Source: Adiantum capillus-veneris (lineage: Eukaryota; Streptophyta; Polypodiopsida; Polypodiales; Pteridaceae). Taken from it: DNA of 64,000 bases. Shown one piece after another: positions 11,834-22,970 of this stretch; position 1 is the stretch's first letter; each line of letters opens with the position of its first letter. The position numbers and the translations under genes were made by a program. Below the pieces are notes generated by a model, which was not told where the DNA came from, did no database searches, and saw only the letters and a program-made list of their open reading frames with translations. Location: NCBI GenBank assembly GCA_014529385.2, contig CM043955.1, positions 137,753,108 through 137,817,107 on the forward strand. The letters are read 5' to 3'.

Positions 11834-12756
11834 TGTTGGGTGTTCCATCGTTGCATAGCTCCAATGACCAAAAAAATTATCAATCCGGAGGGATGAGCTA
11901 CCCGGCTAGGGCATGGAAACACTCACACGATTGATGAGCTAATCATGGCAACATGAATGGTGAATCTACGAGGTGAACTTCTCAGCCTATGGAGGAGCTA
12001 AGCCACAATGGTTGGCCATCTCCACATCCACTTCCCTTAACCTCCAATCAACCCAATCACACACACTAATGATTGCAAGACACACACAACACTAATCCTA
12101 TCATGTAAGACACTAATCACAAGCACACACACATAGATCTATCAAGCATCACACTCCAATCAAACCTACATGCACACACAAGCAAAAGAGGGCAATCACA
12201 CAAGATTAGAGAGGGATTAACCACTAATTAGTTACGATCTAGCTAATCAAATCATCATAGGCAATCATAAGAAGCATGAGAGAGGTATAGTGAAAGAGAA
12301 TTAAGCATTGATTAGTGTTATCCAAGTCACATGAGCAAGGAGAAGCTCAAGGACTCCATAGCCACATACCTCAAGAGCTCTCACAAAGAGTTCTCTCAAC
12401 AAATGAGCTTGAGAACCCTAATTAATATTACATACTACCTTATATACCTAGGGTAAAACTATGCAATGTCTGGGTGCCCAAGGCCTTTAGGGCTCCACCA
12501 CTTATACTGAATCTGCTACCTAGGCACACTAACTGGCCTTTTCTTTACAGCTTGGAGCTCCCATTGAGCCCGTAACACATTAAAATATTACAATGGCTTG
12601 AAATAAATTGGGAATTTACAATACATGACATTTTGGGAAAATGTGAAAAATATTTAACTCCAATTTTCACTGCTTCTTTTTTGTTGATCTTCAATGTGCA
12701 TCTGTACGTCTTCGGTCTTTAGCAGCTTCTATTAACTGACGTTGACTCAATTAACA
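11834..12756 (-). repeat. 5' LTR of the 2437-12756 element
   Basis: This 923-bp repeat matches 2437-3342 from TGTTGGG to ATTAACA. It is followed at 12757 by CATGC, which pairs with CATGA before the left LTR as the target duplication. Confidence 0.85.
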
Positions 12757-12858
12757 CATGCACTAGTCGGGTCAGCTACATCCCACGGATTGACATTTTA
12801 TGTATGTGGTTCTTGCTTTGCTAGCATCAATATGGTGAGGCTTGGCACCCGACCGACA
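12757..12858 (+). mobile_element. Right end of the split outer gypsy LTR
   Basis: It starts with CATGCACTAGTCGGGTCA, the missing half of the 110-bp unit broken at 2436. It ends GACCGACA just before a primer-binding site, as an LTR should. Together with 1395-2436 it is one LTR split by the 10.3-kb insertion. Confidence 0.65.
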
Positions 12859-12861
12859 TTT

Positions 12862-12879
12862 TGGCGCCATTGCTAGGGA
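12862..12879 (+). promoter_or_regulatory. Primer-binding site, TGGCGCC type
   Basis: TGGCGCCATTGCTAGGGA follows the LTR end after three T residues. It closely resembles the TGGCGCCGTTGCCGGGGA primer site of plant Athila/Tat-group gypsy elements, from memory. It marks the start of the outer element's interior. Confidence 0.7.
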
Positions 12880-13064
12880 CGAGGCAACCTAAACTAGAGA
12901 AAAACCCAAAGCATTCATTAAAATTTCCATTACTTCTTCTAGTTTCAACTAGAGTAAAACACCTTTGATTTTATCACTACTGAGAGGTGCTTGAGAGCAG
13001 AGATATTCGATAAGGACCACGAGAGCATTAGTTTACCACGACATATTAGGTGAAGGGTCCCTGA
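12880..13064 (+). mobile_element. Outer gypsy leader up to the copia insertion
   Basis: About 185 bp of leader follow the primer site. They are then interrupted by the copia element, which duplicated CCTGA at 13060-13064. The leader resumes at 18505. No coding is seen in this short piece. Confidence 0.55.
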
Positions 13065-13222
13065 TGTTAAGTATGGAGCCTGATTTACCCTTGTAATTTT
13101 CTGTGCTAAAAGCACACATTTGTAAGGCCCCCATTATGAGGAGAAGCCATCGTGCGTGAAGGAAAATCACTCACCGGAAACCAAAATTTTCACGGACAAG
13201 AATTAGGGGCAACTTTAAAGGC

Positions 13223-13244
13223 CTCGAGGGCGGAGGCCCTCGAG
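13223..13244 (+). other. LTR hairpin, 9-bp stem with GGAG loop
   Basis: CTCGAGGGC, loop GGAG, then GCCCTCGAG form a perfect stem. The 3' LTR copy at 18099-18120 reads CTCGGGGGC, GGAG, GCCCCCGAG. One A:T pair is replaced by a G:C pair, so both copies keep a perfect stem. Confidence 0.75.
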
Positions 13245-13334
13245 ACTTTTTTTTTCGCCGGAATATTCTTTTTCGCTGGAATATGATGGCCGGACGGCGG
13301 CCGAAAAGTGGTTGGAAAACAACCGGTCGGTTGG

Positions 13335-13440
13335 CCGGTGGCCGGTAGTCAATGGCCGATGGCCGGTGGTCGGAAGTCAATGGCCGGTGGCCGGTGGTCG
13401 GAAGTCAATGGCCGGTGGCCGGTGGCCGAATTCAATGGCG
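13335..13440 (+). repeat. 28-bp GC-rich minisatellite in the LTR
   Basis: Units of about 28 bp built from TCAATGGCCGGTGGCCGG and GTCGGAAG repeat about three times. The same array is in the 3' LTR at about 18195-18295, so it belongs to the element. Open frames through it are repeat artefacts. Confidence 0.85.
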
Positions 13441-13556
13441 GACTTGTCTTCTCAAGGGCGGCCACACATGGACGGATTGGAGGGTTCGATTTGGACTTAT
13501 TCGCACAAGGGCGGTTACACATGGCTGTCTCTCATAAGAGAGGGCAGCCTTTTTGG

Positions 13557-13567
13557 CCTATAAAAGG
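13557..13567 (+). promoter_or_regulatory. TATA box of the 5' LTR
   Basis: CCTATAAAAGG lies about 360 bp before the LTR end. It is preserved in the 3' LTR at 18415-18425. It is the likely core promoter for the copia transcript. Confidence 0.7.
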
Positions 13568-13765
13568 AGGCCATTTCTACACACATTTCATAGTGTGAAG
13601 TTGATGCAACAAGGTGAGTGTGAGGTGGTGAGAGTGAAGCAAGGCGGGAGCTCCATTAAGGGTATAATCCCTTTGTAAACTACTTCTTGTTTTGAAGTAC
13701 TAAAGCCATTGAGTGGCTGCTTTCCCGTGGACGTAGCCCACATTGGGTGAACCACGTATATCGTG

Positions 13766-13769
<4 letters not shown>

Positions 13770-13838
<69 letters not shown>
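13770..13838 (+). repeat. (CT)n microsatellite in the 5' LTR
   Basis: A CT run of about 69 bp lies between the TATA box and the LTR end. It is absent from the 3' LTR. Confidence 0.95.
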
Positions 13839-13842
<4 letters not shown>

Positions 13843-13928
13843 CTATAATCTCGTGTATATAAATATGTCTCTCTCCATTAAGTAATCTACTCAATTATAT
13901 ATTTAGCTACGTCTTATTTCCTAACAAC

Positions 13929-13940
13929 TGGTATCAGAGC
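13929..13940 (+). promoter_or_regulatory. Primer-binding site (initiator tRNA-Met type)
   Basis: TGGTATCAGAGC lies two bases after the LTR end. It is the standard plant copia primer site, complementary to the 3' end of tRNA-iMet. Confidence 0.95.
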
Positions 13941-13999
13941 AAGGTTTGCTCGTAGCTAAATTATCTCAAGGAAAGGATTCCTTGAATTGAGTGGGAGTT

Positions 14000-15325
14000 A
14001 TGGCGGAGGAAGGGAAGCTCAAGATTGAGAAGTTCAACGGCAAAAACTACCAACATTGGAAGATGCAGATTGAAGAATATCTCTACCAGAAGGACCTCTA
14101 TTTGCCACTAGGCGGTCTTGCGAAGAAGCCCGCAACAATGGCAGATGAAGCATGGATTGTCCTTGATCGAAAGGCACTGGGAACAATCCGGTTAAGCTTG
14201 GCGTCAACGGTGGCCTTCAATGTTTCGGAGATGAAGACCACGGAGGACTTGATGAAGTCACTTGACGACCTCTACGAGAAACCATCGGCATCCAATAAGG
14301 TATTTCTTATGAAGCGCTTGTTCAATCTAAAGATGGCAGAGAATGGTTCAGTTGCAGAACACCTAAATGACTTTAACACAAACATAAGTCAACTTCGATC
14401 AGTGAAAATCAATTTCGATGACGAAGTGCGAGCTCTCCTTATACTATCATCTCTACCGGATAGTTGGGACAGCCTTGTGATGGCTGTAAGTAATTCTATC
14501 TCTGGCACAAATACTCTTAAGTTTGATGATGTTGTGGGTGTTCTCCTAAGTGAGAAAATGCGAAGGAGAAGCACAGGAGAATCATCAAGTGCTGCACTAT
14601 CAGTGGAAACAAGAGGAAGGCTTAAGGAGAGGTTCAAAAACCAAAAGGGTCGTGATCGCTCAAGGCGGAGCAAGTCATGCACAAAGTCAATTCTTGAATG
14701 TTGGAACTGCGGCAAGAAGGGCCACGTCAAGAAGGATTGCTGGTCCAAGAAGAAGAAGGAGACAGAGTCTCAAGACAACAAGCCAACATCGGAGGCCAAT
14801 GTGGCAGGTAAAGTAGAGCAAGATGCTCTAATTATCTCATTAGACAATGTGTCTAATTCCTGGATAGTAGATTCCGGGGCTTCATTCCATGCGACACCAC
14901 ATAAGCAACATTTCCAAGACTACACCAAAGGTAATTTTGGGTATGTATACTTGGGAGATGATGAAGCTTGTGAGATTGTCGGCAAAGGTACAGTTTCTGT
15001 CAAAACTGCTAACGGAAATGAATGGAATCTTAAAGATGTTAGGCATGTTCCTTCTCTTCGCAAAAATTTGATCTCTACAGGACAATTGGACGATGAAGGT
15101 CACAACATTGCATTCGGAAACACACGGTGGAAGATCTCAAAGGGATCTTTGGTGGTTGCCAAGGGTGAAAAAGTCGGTACACTTTACTTGTGTACTGTTA
15201 GCACGCAACCTTTAGCTTGTGCAGCAACTACAGAAGTTGACAGTGCGGTGTGGCACTACCGACTTGGGCATATGAGTGCCAAAGAATGCAAATCCTTCAA
15301 ACAAAGAAGCTTCTACCAGGTTTGA
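14000..15325 (+). pseudogene. Copia Gag and protease part of the polyprotein
   Basis: The first ATG of the frame is at 14000. The Gag capsid region fills about residues 10-200 and begins KIEKFNGKNYQHWKMQI. The CCHC nucleocapsid knuckle CWNCGKKGHVKKDC is at about residue 233, and the aspartic protease motif WIVDSGASFHAT with an intact D-S-G is at about 288. The gag-pre-integrase start VWHYRLGHMSAKECKS comes near the end. After that the frame runs out in a few foreign residues and a stop, because a one-base indel near 15290-15300 moved the rest of the polyprotein to another frame. The protein would package and process the element's RNA particle. Confidence 0.9.
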
Positions 15326-16716
15326 AAGAAGTGGACTTAGAGTTCTGTGAAGATTGTGTTTATGTTAAACAAAAGAGGGTAAAATTTCAAAAATCAGGAA
15401 ATGAAAGAAAAAATAAAAAACTTGAGTTGGTTCATTCTGATGTTTGGGGTCCTGCAAGTACACCATCACTTGGTGGATCATTGTACTATGTAACATTCAT
15501 AGACGATGCGACTAGAAAAACATGGGTTTATGTCATGAAGAATAAATCCGATGTATTTTCCATATTTCAAAGGTGGAAAGCCTTTGTGGAGAATGAAACA
15601 GGTACCAAGGTTAAATGCATCAGATCCGACAATGGAGGCGAATATTGCAACCAAGATTTTGAAAGCTTTTGTGCTAGCAATGGCATTCGAAGGCAAAGGA
15701 CAATCCCAAGGACACCTCAACAAAATGGGATTTCGGAAAGGATGAACAGGACAATCATGGAACGAGCACGAAGCATGCGGCTACATGCAGGCCTACCGCT
15801 TGAGCTTTGGGCGAAAGCTGTAAGTACGTCTGTGTACTTAATCAATCGGTCACCCTCAACGGCATTGGATGGGGGAGTTCCAGAAGAGGCATGGACAGGT
15901 AAACCGGTGAATTATGCATTTCTCAAAGTGTTTGGGTGTGAGGCTTTCATGCACATAGATAGAAGCCTAAGATCAAAGTTAGATGCAAAGTCCAAAAAGT
16001 GTTTCTTCATTGGCTATGGAGAAGGAGACTTTGGGTATCACCTATGGAATCCTGAAGATGGTAAAATCTTAAGGAGTAGGGATGTAATTTTTAACGAACA
16101 AAATATGTACAAAGATTACTTGGAAAGAAAACAAAAAAAAGAAACAGGTGATGAGTACATGGAGCTTGAGGACGGTGAAGACTCAAGGATTGCAAACGGT
16201 GACAATGTGCAACAACGTCAACCAAATGAGGAGCCTCAACCTATTCCCCGAAGATCTACAAGAGCAAATAGACCTCCAGAAAGGTTTGTTCCTTCCTTCA
16301 ACCATCTCTTGATCTCAGATTCTGGAGAGCCGGAATCATACGAAGAAGCTATGCAACATGAATCCAAAGAAGAATGGACGAAGAGCATGCAAGTGGAGAT
16401 GGACTCACTACATCGCAACCAAACATGGGAGTTGGTTGAGTTGCCTAAAGGTAAGCGGGCACTTCAAAACAAATGGGTGTACAAGCTAAAGGAAGAAGAA
16501 GGTGGGAAGAAAAGGTACAAGTCTAAGCTTGTGGTAAAAGGTTTTTCTCAAAAGAAAGGTATTGACTTAAATGAAATATTTTCTCCTGTTGTAAAAATGA
16601 ACTCAATTAGGCTTGTCTTAAGCCTTGTGGCTGCTCATGATCTAAATCTCAAGCAAATGGATGTAAATACGGCATTCCCTCACGGTGACTTAGAGGAGGA
16701 AATCTACATGCTTTAA
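15290..16716 (+). pseudogene. Copia integrase and start of reverse transcriptase
   Basis: This frame continues the polyprotein after the frameshift; the open frame itself begins at 15250. It has the pre-integrase CEDCVYVKQKR, then an integrase core with D (HSDVWGP), D (RSDNGGEY) and E (ISERMNRT). The last two are 35 residues apart, the D,D-35-E arrangement. Further on, reverse transcriptase starts with TWELVELPKGKRALQNKWVYK and reaches QMDVNTAFPHGDLEEEIYML. It stops at TAA (16714-16716), where this family usually has Gln, so CAA to TAA is likely. The integrase catalytic triad itself is intact. Confidence 0.9.
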
Positions 16717-17196
16717 CCAAAGGGGTATGAAGTAAAAGGTAAGGAGAAAATGGTTTGCAGATTAAAGAAGAGCTTGTATGGTTTAAAGCAAGCATCAAGA
16801 CAATGGTACTTGAAGTTTGATCGATGGATGTTGGATCATGGATTCACAAGATGCAACTCGGATCACTGCGTCTACACGGAGAATTTGGGAGATGGGAAAT
16901 TCATCATCTTAATGTTGTATGTTGATGACATGTTGATTGCAAGTGCTAACATGCAGGACATCAAAGACCTAAAAGAGGAGCTGTCCAAATCTTTTTCAAT
17001 GAAAGATTTAGGTGCTGCAAAGAGGATACTTGGTATGAAAATATCAAGGGACAGGATGAAGAAGACAATAAAGCTATCTCAAGAAGATTACATCAAGAAG
17101 GTACTAGAAAGGTTTGCAATGCAAAATGCAAAACCAGTTTCTACACCTTTGGCTGGTCATTTTAAACTAACGAAGGATATGTGTCCAAAGACATAA
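16717..17196 (+). pseudogene. Copia reverse transcriptase, central part
   Basis: Same frame as the preceding segment. It contains LKKSLYGLKQASRQWY and the catalytic YVDD in MLYVDDMLIAS, followed by the SKSFSMKDLGAAKRILGMKI and KPVSTPL regions. It ends at a second in-frame TAA (17194-17196), again at a position where CAA would give the expected Gln before EEI. Its first ATG (16750) is internal and not a real start. Confidence 0.9.
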
Positions 17197-17880
17197 GAGG
17201 AGATAGCCTATATGTCTAAAGTTCCATATGTTGCAGCGGTAGGTTCTCTAATGTATGCTATGGTCTGGACAAGGCCAGACATTGCACATGCAGTGGGAGT
17301 TGTGAGTAGGTTCATGGACAACCCAGGTAAAGAGCATTGGCAAGCTGTGAAGTGGATACTTAGGTATCTAAAAGGGACAACAACAAATGCTTTGTATTTT
17401 GGAGGAACTGATATTTTTCTAGAAGGGTATGCTGATGCAGATATGGCAGGTGACAAAGATACTCGAAGGAGCACTACTGGCTATGTGTTCACGGTTGGAG
17501 GCACAGCAGTAAGCTGGGCTTCAAAGCTTCAGAAAGTGGTTTCACTTTCTACCACGGAAGCAGAGTATGTAGCAATGACGGAGGCAAGCAAAGAAATTCT
17601 ATGGCTTCACAGATTCTTAGAAGAGCTTGGATTCAAACAAGACAATTGTGTCTTGTACAGTGATAGCCAAAGCGCTATCCATCTTGCAAAGAACTCAGCC
17701 TTTCATTCAAGGACAAAGCACATTGAGGTGAGATATCACTTCATACGCACTCTTTTGGAAGAGGGACAACTAAAGCTAGGAAAGGTGCATACAAGTGAAA
17801 ATCCTGCAGACATGTTTACAAAGGTGGTCAACAAGGAGAAGTTGAGCTTTTGCTCATCTTCAATCGGCATTCAAGGATAA
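17197..17880 (+). pseudogene. Copia reverse transcriptase end and RNase H
   Basis: Same frame, from the second stop to the natural polyprotein end. It holds the AVGSLMYAMVWTRPDIAHAV region, then RNase H with GYADADMAGDKDTRRSTTGY, STTEAEYVAMTEASKE, YSDSQSAIHLAKN and the C-terminal HTSENPADMFTK. The key acidic residues (D of ADAD, E of TEAEY, D of SDSQS) are present. It ends 60 bp before the 3' LTR. Confidence 0.9.
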
Positions 17881-17927
17881 GAAGCCAGAATGGAAAGCAG
17901 TCACAGGTTTGGTTTGGAGATCAGTCT

Positions 17928-17940
17928 CCAAGTGGGAGAT
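17928..17940 (+). promoter_or_regulatory. Polypurine tract of the copia element
   Basis: CCAAGTGGGAGAT lies directly before the 3' LTR start TGTTAAG. It is the expected plus-strand primer. Confidence 0.75.
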
Positions 17941-18504
17941 TGTTAAGTATGGAGTTTGATTTACCCTTGTAATTTTCTGTGGTAAAAGCGCACATTTGTA
18001 AGGCCCCCATTATGAGGAGAAGACATCGTGTGTGAAGGAAAATCACTCACCGGAAACCAAAATTTTCACGGACAAGAATCAGGGGCAACTTTAAAGGCCT
18101 CGGGGGCGGAGGCCCCCGAGACTTTTTTTTCCGCCGGAATATGATGGCCGGACGGCGGCCGAAAAGTGGTCGGAAAACAACCGGTCGGTTGGTCGGTGGC
18201 CGGTAGTCAATGGCCGATGGCCGGTGGTCGGAAGTCAATGGCCGGTGGCCGGTGGTCGGAAGTCAATGGCCGGTGGCCGGTGGCCGAATTCAAAAGCGGA
18301 CTTGTCTTCTCAAGGGCGGCCACACATGGGCGGATTGGAGGGTCCGATTTGGACTTATTCGCACAAGGGCGGCTACACATGGCTGTCTCTCACAAGAGAG
18401 GGCAACCCTTTTGGCCTATAAAAGGAGGCCATTTCTATAAATTTGTCTCTCTCCATTAAGTAATCTACTCAATTATCTATTTAGCTAAGTCTTATTTCCT
18501 AACA
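17941..18504 (+). repeat. 3' LTR of the copia element (564 bp, internally deleted)
   Basis: It matches the 5' LTR with only scattered substitutions up to CCATTTCTA near 18437. It then jumps to TAAATTTGTCTCTCTCC, which matches 13859 onward. About 290 bp including the (CT)n run are missing. It also lacks a short duplicated segment near 13255 (TTTTTCGCCGGAATATTC). The target duplication CCTGA follows. Confidence 0.95.
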
Positions 18505-18509
18505 CCTGA

Positions 18510-21500
18510 GAGTAGGTAGTAGTCGAGAAGTGTATCACCTAAGTAGACATTAGAGATTTGGTAAGAAGAGTTTATTTTTTCCACATTTGACACTCTTTTT
18601 TCAAGTTTAGAAGGAATAGGGTAAGTAGAAAACAATTAGGATAGCATATGCTGATTTGTGGTGCATTGGAAAAAACAAAAAAATTTGCCAAATCTATCTT
18701 TGGTGTGCCAAAGATAGACAAGGGGTTTGTGGGATGGAAACTGTGGAACTGAACTTGCAAGGTGGTAGACCAACTTGATTAGACTATTCCCCTTGATTTT
18801 GGTACCATTTGGACCACTAAAAGACCTGGTCATTCCCAAATCTAGAAAAAACTGCCAACTCTTGAGGAAATTAACAAAAGCAAATTCAATTTTGGCTAAA
18901 CATTGAAACCAAGGTATAGATAAATCTTAAAACTTGTGAGAAAATCAATCTGTGAAGCAAAAATTGCAAAAGGTCAAATTTTGGTAGAGTTTTATCTTTG
19001 GCGCGCCAAAGATAGATTCCCAAATTGAGAGTAAATTTTGCAAAATTTTCAACTCATAGGGCCTCATTGGAACATGATACAACTCTTGAGCAAGTTTGAA
19101 CAAGTTTAGAGTTGTGCAAGGGCAAGAAACATCAAAAAAGTTGAAAACCTTTACAATGGGACCAAAAAGGCTGACAAAACACTGGTGAACAATCCAAACT
19201 TAGTGAAACTCATTGAAAAAGCTTGAAATTAGTTCAAATCACATATAAGAACCTATCATCTAGCAAATGTTGCAGCATATATGATTCAATGTACATTAGT
19301 TGGTTACATGACTATTTGGTACAATGTAATTTTGATGTGTCTACTTCCAAGGGTTTTTCGTTTCTTGGCACCATTGCGAGGGCCTTCTTGTTGGCTTCCT
19401 TGGTCTTTGTTGATTGTGCAGGAGGATCTTTGTCCTCTTTCAAGCTCACATCCTCTTCTGATTCACTACCCATGTCATCTTCGGAGTAAATTTCTATTGA
19501 CTATTTCTTAGATTTCTTCAGATGGGGAATGCCCAAAGAACTCTCTGCCACCTAGGCTACCAACATAACCCATTTTAACGATACCATTCCCGGGTCAATT
19601 GTGGCCAATGCAATTTGAAGACTCTTCTACAAACTCTAGAAATATGAATTCAGCATCTTATATGTTGGGCATGCAGTTCTTACTCGCTAAAGTAACATGC
19701 AAAACTTAACCACCATGTAAGTTTTGACATTTTCTGCTTGCATAACCGCAAACGCTCTAGCATCCAAGGACTTGTTTTCTTTGTACAAAACCTCTTCAAG
19801 AACATCACAAAAATATCCAAAAAAGTTTTGAAATAATCCATCGGATATTCTGCAAGCCACTTCAAAGCTTGCCACTCATATTGGTTTCAAATACAACTTC
19901 CTTATGCACCACACCACCACTACCATCCAATAGTGCATAGCATTTTTTGAACAACATGGGAATCCAGATCTTCATCAAACTTGCCTGCAAATTTATTGTT
20001 CTTGAGATCATGATGCTTTCCACCTAGTCCTACCATACCAAAAGCTCCATAATGGTATGGTCCAATCGGAACAGGGATCATTGAACCCCCAAGAGAGACC
20101 CCCATAGTTGCAATTGGCCCCCCAAGCTGTAGAGTGGGATCCCAAAGCTTTGCTAAGCTGAGGGAGTGGGAGAGTGTGTATTGTGTGTGTATGTATTTGT
20201 CTCATGCATCAAAAGGCAAGCAACATGTGTGTGTGTGAAATTTTATGTGTGCGTGTGTGGGTTTTTACCGAATGCGGGTGTGTGTGTGTGGTGTGGCAAT
20301 GCCAAGGGAAAGTCGAGCGTGCGCACTGCCAGTGAAAGTCAGGTGGGATGGTGGGGGTGTGTTGGGTGTGTGACGATGCCAAGGGAAAGCTGAGCCTGCC
20401 CACTGCCAGTGAAAATCAAGTGGATGGTGGTTTGGCTTGCACCATCAACAAAAGAGACAATGGGTGGGGAAAGTGGGCCAATGGTGTTTGGGCCAAATGT
20501 GGCTTGAAGGCACTGAGAGATGGGGAGCACATGTGGGCATGTTGAGACTTGAGAGAATGAAGGGTCAGTAGATTCATTTTGTTTTGCACCAATAGCAGGT
20601 CAAGCTAGTGGGCCAAGAATTTTGGTGGGGTTGGTTGCACCATAACTAGCAATGATTTGTTGGCTGTGAGTGCAGGTAAGATTGTCAAAGTGTGTGTGTG
20701 TGGTTTTTAATTCATTGAAGGCAATGTAGGCTCAAAGCATGTGGGTAGAGCAGGAGTACAGAGAGAAGACTAGAGAGAGAATGAAAATAAGAGCAATTTT
20801 TTTCCCTACTCTCTCCTCCCACTTTCGGGGAATATGTTTTTGCAAGGTGAGGCAAGAAGAAGGCACTGGGCCTCTAACTCTAAGAGATCGTAGAGAGAAA
20901 GGAGCAGAAATAGAGAGATGAAGAGATGAATGCCAATAAAAATCCAAATGATCACTATATCATCAAAACTAAAATAAACCGTGCAAGGTATGGTTGACTG
21001 GACCTTTAACAATCACCTAGATGATAAACAACAATGGGTAAGTCCATTAGATCCTGCAATGATAGTCAACCCAGAACACTTGTTTTGCTACCAATCAAAT
21101 CATAATCTAGGAGTCTTACCGATGCATATCCAAGCCCCCATAACCGTATGCGCTCGAGCCTCTCAATGAACGTCAATTGGCTTTGGCTTCAAACAATGGC
21201 AATTATTCATCTACCGACGAGATGATCTTCCTGTCTCAAAAACTTCATTTTCTATTATTCATCTACTGACGAGATGATCTTCATGTCTCAAAAACTTCAT
21301 TTTCTATTCCTAAAGAAAAATTGTTCTCTATTGCTTGTAAATCACACCCTTTATGTCTTCACCGTGCCGTCAATTTTTGTTCACTTCCTCCTCCCCCTTT
21401 TGGGTAATCTCTATGCGGGAGTGGCCCCTTCTTGTGGCCCTTAGGGAACACTTGGGTGTCAGTAAACTACAAAAATGTGAAAAATGAATCTTGAAGATAT

Positions 21501-21740
21501 GGATGTAGCAAGCAATGAGAGGAAGGAGGGGAGAAAAGGAAAACACACAGTGACACCAAACGCATGTCTCTATATAGCTCACATGGAATGATGACACCGC
21601 GATCCTCTCAAAAAACAGACCAAATAGAAAAAATTCACAACAATCTTTGATCACACTCTCTCAAGCACACAATTGCTCATAAAAAACATAACTTAACACA
21701 TACCAATCCGCACAATTTCTTCTTGACCTCTATTGCATGC

Positions 21741-21791
<51 letters not shown>

Positions 21792-22200
21792 GTGCGCGCG
21801 CACAAATGGCTTGGGGGGCTCACATATGGACACAAATCCGAGACACCTGCACAAAATGATAGAAGGGAGAATAATTTACATAAAACTAAAGAGATTTCAC
21901 CTACAAGCAAGGTGGTATGCTCAGAATCACAATGCATCATCACATGAGGGAGACATGAACAATTGAATAGATAGAGAACTCGCAGTACTGTACTGCAATG
22001 TACGCTCAGGTCAAATGTTACAAAAATTGGCTTTTACTTCTTAGCCAAGGTTTAAGAAATGGATTCCTAGCTAATTGGCTCAATGGTAAGGATTAGTAAT
22101 TGCATTTAATTACAAATTTGGAAGCCCCCGGCCCCTTTACACTCTTTGACAATCAATGGTAATACAAGAACTTTGGACTTTTATGAGATTTCTTATTAAT
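18510..22200. other. No recognised gene; partly outer-element interior
   Basis: The left part should continue the outer gypsy interior interrupted at 13065. I see no Gag or Pol motif in any frame, and open frames stay below 100 codons. GT-rich stretches occur at 20170-20400 and 20690-20702. A local duplication (ATTCATCTACNGACGAGATGATCTTC) is at about 21205 and 21257. Confidence 0.45.
21744..21798. repeat. (TG)n microsatellite
   Basis: A TG run of about 43 bp followed by imperfect GCGTGTGTGCGCGC. Valine/cysteine-rich frames here are artefacts of the repeat. Confidence 0.95.
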
Positions 22201-22219
22201 AAATGAGGTTTTGATACAA

Positions 22220-22910
22220 TCAATAGGAGTAAAAAATAGGGAGGATGTATTTTAATGCTTTTGTTAGCTGAGCAGCTAACAATTGGGCTTTGGTGTACAC
22301 ATTTTTGCTCCCTGTGGTATAAGATTTCAAATATTCAGGTGCAAGATATAAGTATATAGGCTCTTGTTGTGATAAGGTCTTTGCTTTAATTTCTGATTCC
22401 TTTTTTTGTTGATCTAACTCTTGATTTTGATGTCTCCTTGCAGTATAACTTAGTTTTGGCTTGTCAGTGATCTCTACTTGAGCAATGTCAAGGGTTCGTA
22501 GACTAGAGCTCATGACACTTTGAAGGTATTCACCGCAATTGTCTGCGAACTTTTGATGAGCATCACATCCCCCCATGTAACCAAGTCATTTTGTTGTGGA
22601 TCTCTTTTCTTTTATCCTAGCATGTACATTTTCTCAATATCCTTGCCTTTTATATCTCTTACTTCTCTTGTCTAGTTTTTTTATTTTGGCTTGCTTCTGA
22701 TGCAAACTCACTAGATTTTTTCTCATTTGTGTCTCTTTCACTCCACAATAAATTGTTATAAGATGTTGTACTAGACCCGAGAGGTTTTGTTTCCAAACTT
22801 GATCTATTATGTGATTTAGATTCCATATCAAGCTCGGAGTTTATTTTTGTTAGTGATTCAGTCCGCTGAGTCACATTGGTCACAATCTTTTGAGGCACTA
22901 CCAATTTCAA
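22220..22910 (-). pseudogene. Unrecognised minus-strand coding remnants
   Basis: Two minus-strand frames (22910-22659, 83 codons, and 22576-22220, 118 codons) are hydrophilic and rich in K, E, Q and S. They lie downstream of the protease relic at 23913-23611 in the same direction, so they may be part of the same decayed element. I recognise no domain, and no reverse transcriptase motif is present. Confidence 0.3.
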
Positions 22911-22970
22911 TGCCGTTCAGGTCTTCATCGTTTATGTCATCAGAGAGAATATGTATTGAAATTAACATAT

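Larger units (their letters stand above)
2437..12756 (-). mobile_element. Non-autonomous LTR retrotransposon (10.3 kb)
   Basis: Two direct repeats of about 0.9 kb (2437-3342 and 11834-12756) start TGTTGGG and end TTAACA. They are flanked by CATGA on the left and CATGC on the right, a near-perfect 5-bp target duplication. A purine tract lies directly inside the left repeat when read on the minus strand, so the element is transcribed from right to left. In that direction it holds a GC-rich leader, a gag-like zinc-knuckle region, a protease-like relic and low-complexity sequence. I find no reverse transcriptase, RNase H or integrase, so it depends on another element or is a deletion derivative. 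The primer-binding site after the 5' LTR is not recognisable. Confidence 0.8.
13065..13926 (+). repeat. 5' LTR of the copia element (862 bp)
   Basis: It matches 17941-18504 closely but is about 300 bp longer. The extra sequence lies between about 13575 and 13862 and includes a long (CT)n run. A TATAAAAG box lies at 13559. A GC-rich minisatellite and a 9-bp hairpin lie upstream of it. Confidence 0.95.
13065..18504 (+). mobile_element. Ty1/copia retrotransposon, complete but broken
   Basis: The LTRs (13065-13926 and 17941-18504) begin TGTTAAG and end TAACA. The element is flanked by the 5-bp target duplication CCTGA (13060-13064 and 18505-18509). A tRNA-iMet-like primer site follows the 5' LTR and a purine tract precedes the 3' LTR. 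The interior encodes Gag, protease, integrase, reverse transcriptase and RNase H in copia order. One frameshift near 15290 and TAA stops at 16714 and 17194 break the polyprotein, so it is not autonomous. The Gag start and primer site resemble the Tnt1/Tork group, but the lineage is a guess. Confidence 0.95.

Noticed and set aside
13308-13598. Frames such as MVGKQPVGWPVAGSQWPM in the copia LTR
   Set aside because: They arise from the 28-bp minisatellite and recur in the 3' LTR.
15250-15325. Programmed frameshift between Gag-protease and integrase in the copia element
   Set aside because: Plant copia elements normally have one continuous frame, there is no slippery heptamer at the right place, and the element has two other clear lesions.
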